Positions 60,217 through 64,000 of a stretch of DNA of 64,000 bases are shown here, piece after piece. Position 1 is the stretch's first letter. Each line of letters begins with the position of its first letter. Source of the stretch: an uncultured Isosphaeraceae bacterium (GTDB lineage Bacteria > Planctomycetota > Planctomycetia > Isosphaerales > Isosphaeraceae); contig CAMFLR010000002.1 in assembly GCA_945957605.1 (NCBI GenBank), positions 710,496-774,495 of the forward strand, read 5' to 3'. The translations under genes and the position numbers were made by a program. A model generated the notes under the pieces. It was not told where the DNA came from and made no database searches. It was given only the letters and a program-made list of their open reading frames with translations.

Positions 60217-61476
60217 TCATCGCACACCCGCTTTCGCCGCCATCCCTTCGATCGCCACGGCCGCACGAGTCATCGAATCAGTCTCGTGCGACAGCCGCTC
60301 TTTCACGCTCTGGCAAGCGGCCAGAACCTGCGGCGAATCGATCCATCCCTCCAGCTTTTTCGCCACTGCGCGACCGGTGAACTTCTTCACGCCGAGCCAC
60401 CGCGCGATTCCCAGCTTTTCCATGCGAGACGCGTTGTCGAACTGGTCATGCGCCAGCGGCATAACAAATTGCGGCACGCCGGCCGCCATCCCTTGTGAGG
60501 CCGTTCCAATTCCACCGTGATGGACAATCGCCGCGGTCCGAGGAAGCAACTGACTGAACGGCGCGTAGGAGAAATGCCGGACACCGTCCGGAAGATTTTC
60601 GGGAACCTGCTCCGCAAATCGCGTCAGCAGAATTCCGCGACGTTTGAGTCGGACGCACGCCTCGGCGGCGGCCTCGAAAAACGGCCGGCCAAACAGGTTC
60701 GCCGAACCGGGAGTAAAGGCAATCGGCGGCGGACCTTCATCAAGCCAGCCCAGCAACTCCGGCGACAGCGGCGTGACATCGGCCTCATCATAAAGAGGAA
60801 AGCCAACCATCTCGACATTCTTCGGCCAGTCGGGCTGCGGCTCCGCAAACCAGCGAGGGAAGAACGCCAGGCCGAGAGTGGAGCTGTGAATCCACTTGCG
60901 CATCAGGTCGCTAACCGGCGGCAATCCCAGTTCGGCCCGCAGCGCGTTGACCTGGGGCGCAATATGCGGCTCGATCACCTTTCCGAACACCTGGTCGAAC
61001 AGCCACGTCTTGAGCCAGCGCGGCAAGAAATTCAAGTCGCGCCCGCCGTAGATCGCCGTGTGATAGTTGCTGTGAAACACCGTCGGCTGCAAGTGAACCG
61101 CCGCCAGTGGTATCCCCAACTTTTCCTCCGCGAGCAATGCTCCAAGCGCAATCGTCCCCGCGACGAGCACCGTCTCACCCGGCACGTTCGTCTCTTCAAT
61201 CAAGTCGTAAACCTGACGCGCCGCCAGCGTCGCCCACTTGGCGACAATCGGAAACGCCTTGGTCGGATGCCACAAATCGGGGTCGCGCGTAGCTGCTTCG
61301 TACTGCCCCGCTTCGCCGAACGTCTTCACCTCGAACCCAGCCGCGCGAATCAACGGCGCGAAGTGTTCGGGCTGCAAGAACGTCACCGCATGCCCGCGCG
61401 ATCTCAGCTCGCGCGCCACGCCAATAAGAGGATGCACGTCGCCATGACTTCCGAACGGAACCACGATCGCTCGCAT
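60217..61476 (-). CDS. GT1-family (UGT/MGT-like) glycosyltransferase
   Basis: The protein has 419 residues from the ATG at 61476, with GGAGG 7 bases upstream. The N-terminal domain opens AIVVPFGSHGDVHPLIGVA, with the acceptor-site HGDVHP. The C-terminal donor domain has IAFTPGSANLF, then the donor motif IVHHGGIGTASQGMAAGVPQFVMPLAHDQFDNA. This is the signature of sterol/antibiotic/flavonoid-type glucosyltransferases. It transfers a sugar from a nucleotide donor to a small lipophilic acceptor in the cytoplasm; the acceptor is unknown. It is divergent from the beta-lactamase-like gene and stands alone. Confidence 0.92.
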   Translation of the reverse strand: MRAIVVPFGSHGDVHPLIGVARELRSRGHAVTFLQPEHFAPLIRAAGFEVKTFGEAGQYEAATRDPDLWHPTKAFPIVAKWATLAARQVYDLIEETNVPGETVLVAGTIALGALLAEEKLGIPLAAVHLQPTVFHSNYHTAIYGGRDLNFLPRWLKTWLFDQVFGKVIEPHIAPQVNALRAELGLPPVSDLMRKWIHSSTLGLAFFPRWFAEPQPDWPKNVEMVGFPLYDEADVTPLSPELLGWLDEGPPPIAFTPGSANLFGRPFFEAAAEACVRLKRRGILLTRFAEQVPENLPDGVRHFSYAPFSQLLPRTAAIVHHGGIGTASQGMAAGVPQFVMPLAHDQFDNASRMEKLGIARWLGVKKFTGRAVAKKLEGWIDSPQVLAACQSVKERLSHETDSMTRAAVAIEGMAAKAGVR

Positions 61477-61669
61477 CACAACACCTCCCTAAACCATCCA
61501 TCGGCAGCATCCCTGCCCCGTGATTGTGATTTTTTTCACAATCTATCAGACGCGGGATCGAGGTGCCAGGTTCGGACTGTTGGCGAGGCGGCACCGGCGT
61601 GCGACAATCGCGAATGCGACGCAGCGATCCAGCCAGGTCGTTCCGCAACCGAGTTGAGTACCGAGCCTC

Positions 61670-62590
61670 ATGAATCCGCGCACCTTCGCAACGCTTGCCC
61701 TGCTGTTTCTCACCGCTGCCCCCGCCCGCGCGGAAGATAACCGCATCGCGAAAACGATTCAGCCGATCGTCGACGACTTCAAAGGCAAGGTGACGCTCGT
61801 CGTCAAGCATCTCGAAACGGGCGAGACCTTCGCAATTCACGCCGACGATCCGATGCCGACCGCCAGCCTGATCAAGTTCCCGGTGATGGTCGAAGCCTAT
61901 CGCCAGGCCGCGAACAAATCGCTCGACCTGACGAAACCGATCACACTCAAGAAGGCCGACATGGTGCCGGGATCGGGGATTTTGACGTACCACTTCTCGG
62001 ATGGTGCGACGTTCCCGCTCGTCGACGCAATTCACCTCATGATCGTCTACTCCGACAACACGGCGACGAACATCGTGGTCGACGCGATTGGCCTTCCCAC
62101 CACCGCGCAGACGATGGAGCATCTCGACTGCCCGAACACGAAGCTTCACTCAAAAGTGTTCCGCCGCGATACCTCGATCTTTCCCGATCGCAGCAAGGAA
62201 TTTGGCCTCGGCAGCACGACCGCCAACGAGATGCTCAAGCTCCTGGAAAAGCTGCACGCGCGCAAGTTGATCAACGCCGAAGCCAGCGACGCGATGATGA
62301 AACATATGCTCGCCTGCGACGACAAAGACAAGTTCCCACGTTTCTTGCCGGCGGGCACCAGGGTTGCATTCAAAACGGGAAGTGTGGATGGCACGCGCAC
62401 GTGCGCGGGGATCATCACAACCAAGGCCGGACCGGTTGCGGTCGTCGTTCTCTCCAAGGATCATGCCGACGGCCGCTACGTCCCGGACAATGCCGGCAAC
62501 AAGCTCTGCGCCGACGTTGCGAAGGCGGTTTACGACGCCTTCCCTGCTCCGCCCAAATCCGGAACAGCTTCAACCCCCAAGAAACCGTGA
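61670..62590 (+). CDS. Exported class A beta-lactamase-like serine hydrolase
   Basis: The protein has 306 residues. A signal peptide (MNPRTFATLALLFLTAAPARA) is followed by a class A-type fold with active-site Ser66-Leu-Ile-Lys69, SDN loop at 128-130 (VYSDNTATN) and KTG at 235-237. The omega-loop ExxLN motif that supplies Glu166 in true class A enzymes is not recognisable: the region (about 165-185) reads KVFRRDTSIFPDRSKEFGLG. Deacylation may therefore be slow, and a DD-peptidase or other serine hydrolase activity is as likely as beta-lactam resistance. It is periplasmic. Confidence 0.85.
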   Translation: MNPRTFATLALLFLTAAPARAEDNRIAKTIQPIVDDFKGKVTLVVKHLETGETFAIHADDPMPTASLIKFPVMVEAYRQAANKSLDLTKPITLKKADMVPGSGILTYHFSDGATFPLVDAIHLMIVYSDNTATNIVVDAIGLPTTAQTMEHLDCPNTKLHSKVFRRDTSIFPDRSKEFGLGSTTANEMLKLLEKLHARKLINAEASDAMMKHMLACDDKDKFPRFLPAGTRVAFKTGSVDGTRTCAGIITTKAGPVAVVVLSKDHADGRYVPDNAGNKLCADVAKAVYDAFPAPPKSGTASTPKKP

Positions 62591-62630
62591 CCACGAGCCG
62601 TCGCGGATTTCCCGTGGAAAGGAAATTGAG

Positions 62631-63095
62631 ATGGGTTTCTTCGAGAGCCTGAAGCGCGTTCTTGGCGGCGACCATACCGTGGAAGAGCGGATCGATTCCG
62701 CCTTCCATCTCAAGGACACGTCGACGACCAGCCTAACCCCCGTCCACGAACCCGAACCGTTCCAAGGCGGCGAATACGATCGCAAGAAGTGGCGCAAGAA
62801 GCTCAAGCTCATTCTCGAACAGTTGCCCGAATCTCAGCAAGAATGGCCGACCCATCTCGCCGAAGGCCACGCGCTCGGCATCAGCAACGTCGAGCTCGCC
62901 ACCTGGATGCGTGACGAGTTCGCGCTGATGGTTCGTCGCGTAGTAGCCGACCGCATCGTCACGCACGACGAGCACGAAAAGCTCGACCTCGCCCGAAAGA
63001 TGCTCGAAATCCCCGACACCGAAGCCGAAGCGATTCTGCACGAAGTCGTCGCCGAGGCGGAAAAGTTCTTCGGCAAGGATGTGAAGGGGGCCTGA
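62631..63095 (+). CDS. Small TerB-like helical protein (tentative)
   Basis: The protein has 154 residues from the ATG at 62631, with AAGGA upstream; the longer overlapping frame is non-conserved. No signal peptide is seen. The N-terminus is variable, and the rest is helical with acidic turns such as VADRIVTHDEHEKLDLARKM and TEAEAILHEVV, which resemble TerB-like metal-binding helices only loosely. It starts 40 bases after the serine hydrolase gene on the same strand. Function is unknown. Confidence 0.6.
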   Translation: MGFFESLKRVLGGDHTVEERIDSAFHLKDTSTTSLTPVHEPEPFQGGEYDRKKWRKKLKLILEQLPESQQEWPTHLAEGHALGISNVELATWMRDEFALMVRRVVADRIVTHDEHEKLDLARKMLEIPDTEAEAILHEVVAEAEKFFGKDVKGA

Positions 63096-63127
63096 CCTTC
63101 ACTCTGCACCGAGTTTGAGGGGCGATA

Positions 63128-63697
63128 ATGGGCAATTTCTACGTCAACTTCTCGGTCAAGAAGAGCGATCCACAAGAGGTCGTATCGGTCTTGGAACGAA
63201 TGGGTCGCTCAGCGTTCGTCACACCGGCCGTCGGCGGGTATGTCACAATCTTTGACAAAGAAGCGGACAGCCAGGACACAGCAGAGATCGAAAAGCTCGG
63301 TATCGCTCTATCGCAGGAGACCGCCTCGCCAGTTCTCGCCGTCATGAATCATGATGACGATGTTCTCTGTTACTGGTTGTTCGAAAACGGCGGCATGATC
63401 GATCACTACAACTCATTCCCTGAGTATTTCTCAGACGAAGACGAGGACGACGACTATCAGACCACTCTTGGTGGCGGCGCGAGCAAGCTTTGCGATGCGT
63501 TCTCAGTGCCATCCGCAACAGTTGCTGTTGCCTCGATCCTGCACGAGGGCGACTACGCATTCGCCGTCGAACGGCATGAGGCGATTGCTAATGCTCTGGG
63601 ATTGCCGATGTGTGGAGTCGGTATGGGCTATGAATATGTGGCCCGCGGCGAACTGCCCGACGATGTGACGGAAGATCAGCTCATACGGGTTGGCTGA
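63128..63697 (+). CDS. Conserved-looking cytoplasmic protein of unknown function
   Basis: The protein has 189 residues from the ATG at 63128, with GAGGGG upstream. It is one alpha/beta domain, with FYVNFSVKKSDPQEVVSVLE at the start, an acidic segment (YFSDEDEDDDY) and the ends AVERHEAIANALGLP and EYVARGELPDDV. No signal or membrane segment is seen. I do not recognise the family. It follows the TerB-like gene by 32 bases and is probably co-transcribed with it. Confidence 0.65.
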   Translation: MGNFYVNFSVKKSDPQEVVSVLERMGRSAFVTPAVGGYVTIFDKEADSQDTAEIEKLGIALSQETASPVLAVMNHDDDVLCYWLFENGGMIDHYNSFPEYFSDEDEDDDYQTTLGGGASKLCDAFSVPSATVAVASILHEGDYAFAVERHEAIANALGLPMCGVGMGYEYVARGELPDDVTEDQLIRVG

Positions 63698-64000
63698 TCC
63701 GAAGCCGTCGCTCGGGAAAATCTGTTGAATGGCTCCCCGTGTAGATCCAACTTTGCTGGCAGAATCGACGGGTGGCCGGGACAGCGCGTAGCCACTGTGA
63801 ACGAAGGGTGGCTGGGGCATGATGCCCCAGATCCTAAGACGACGACAATTCTCAAATTGAATCTCACTCTTCCAAGTACAATCCAACACTGCCAAGGCAA
63901 GCGATGACGAATTCGTCTCCAGCCTAAATCGGCACTCAATCCAAACTGGGGCATTCTGCCCAATGCCACTTAGTTTTTTTGTACACCACTCTTCCCCCGG
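63698..64000. repeat. Intergenic window end with CTGGGGCAT palindromes
   Basis: No gene is supported after 63697. An odd-centred palindrome CTGGGGCAT/ATGCCCCAG lies at 63812-63830, and a degenerate relative starting CTGGGGCATTCTGCC lies at 63946-63960. They look like another dispersed repeat family. Confidence 0.5.

Noticed and set aside
60517..61740. 407-residue open frame on the plus strand
   Set aside because: It lies opposite the glycosyltransferase gene and has no domain.
1..64000. tRNA, rRNA, CRISPR arrays, insertion sequences, prophage
   Set aside because: Scanned by eye for T-loop consensus, regularly spaced repeats, transposase motifs and phage genes; none found. Weakly conserved small RNAs cannot be excluded by eye.

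Overview
The window looks like chromosomal DNA from a free-living planctomycete, most likely a large-genome, GC-rich member of the Gemmatales/Isosphaerales group. This is inferred from gene content, not from a marker gene. The evidence is: two DUF1559 proteins with a type IV prepilin-like N-terminus, each beside a small lipoprotein; two surface proteins whose N-terminus carries the planctomycete LExRxL-type motif (23053-25731 and 45306-47096); an ECF sigma factor with a membrane helix and a long C-terminal extension; a TIGR03067-type protein; a redoxin/cytochrome c/copper-monooxygenase fusion; and a secreted protein ending in a Hint domain. No rRNA, tRNA, CRISPR array, insertion sequence or phage gene was recognised. 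About 53 protein genes are supported. Many of the long open frames opposite them are antisense shadows produced by GC-rich third codon positions.

Layout. 1-9.5 kb: exported proteins (including the Hint protein), a flavin-type oxidoreductase, a membrane protein with a degenerate peptidase-like domain, and a divergent SDR/DUF1990 pair. 9.5-12.4 kb: the redoxin/Cu-monooxygenase fusion and an orphan secreted protein. 12.6-15 kb: a tightly overlapping four-gene unit (lipoyl-like domain lacking the lipoyl lysine, NUDIX hydrolase, thymidylate kinase, DNA polymerase III delta'). 15-22.8 kb: a GDPD-like protein, a DUF1559/lipoprotein pair, a gamma-glutamylcyclotransferase-like/2-oxoacid decarboxylase pair, rluD and a TPR anchor protein. 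23-26 kb: an FG-GAP beta-propeller surface protein. 26.2-33.3 kb: a complete tripartite export operon (TolC-like lipoprotein, periplasmic adaptor, ABC ATPase, FtsX/MacB permease) closed by a strong terminator. 33.4-37.5 kb: a tandem family of three exported paralogs, interrupted by an AT-richer, broken toxin-like gene with an intact downstream immunity-like gene. 37.7-45.2 kb: greA, a second pseudouridine synthase, small envelope proteins, the sigma factor, a D-threonine-aldolase-like enzyme and superoxide dismutase. 45.3-53.3 kb: a matrixin-like surface protease, an alpha/beta hydrolase, and a second periplasmic adaptor whose lipoyl fold is split by a Ser/Gly-rich insert, overlapping a PDZ-S41 protease. 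53.6-64 kb: glutathione peroxidase, a ClpN-ThiD2-ThiE fusion, a WD40 membrane protein, the second DUF1559/lipoprotein pair, a TIGR03067 protein, a GT1 glycosyltransferase, a class A beta-lactamase-like protein and two small unknowns.

How it fits together. The window is dominated by envelope biology: export machinery, surface propellers and proteases, lipoproteins and pilin-like proteins. It also has a housekeeping core of nucleotide metabolism, replication, RNA modification and transcription elongation, plus oxidative-stress enzymes. Most accessory signals sit in 33.4-37.5 kb and in a set of interspersed palindromic repeats in intergenic DNA (20.6, 53.4, 57.3 and 63.8 kb). No complete new defence system is visible. 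The best leads are the split adaptor/S41 pair, the ClpN-ThiD2-ThiE fusion, the paralog array with its toxin/immunity remnant, and several domains that have lost their catalytic or attachment residue.
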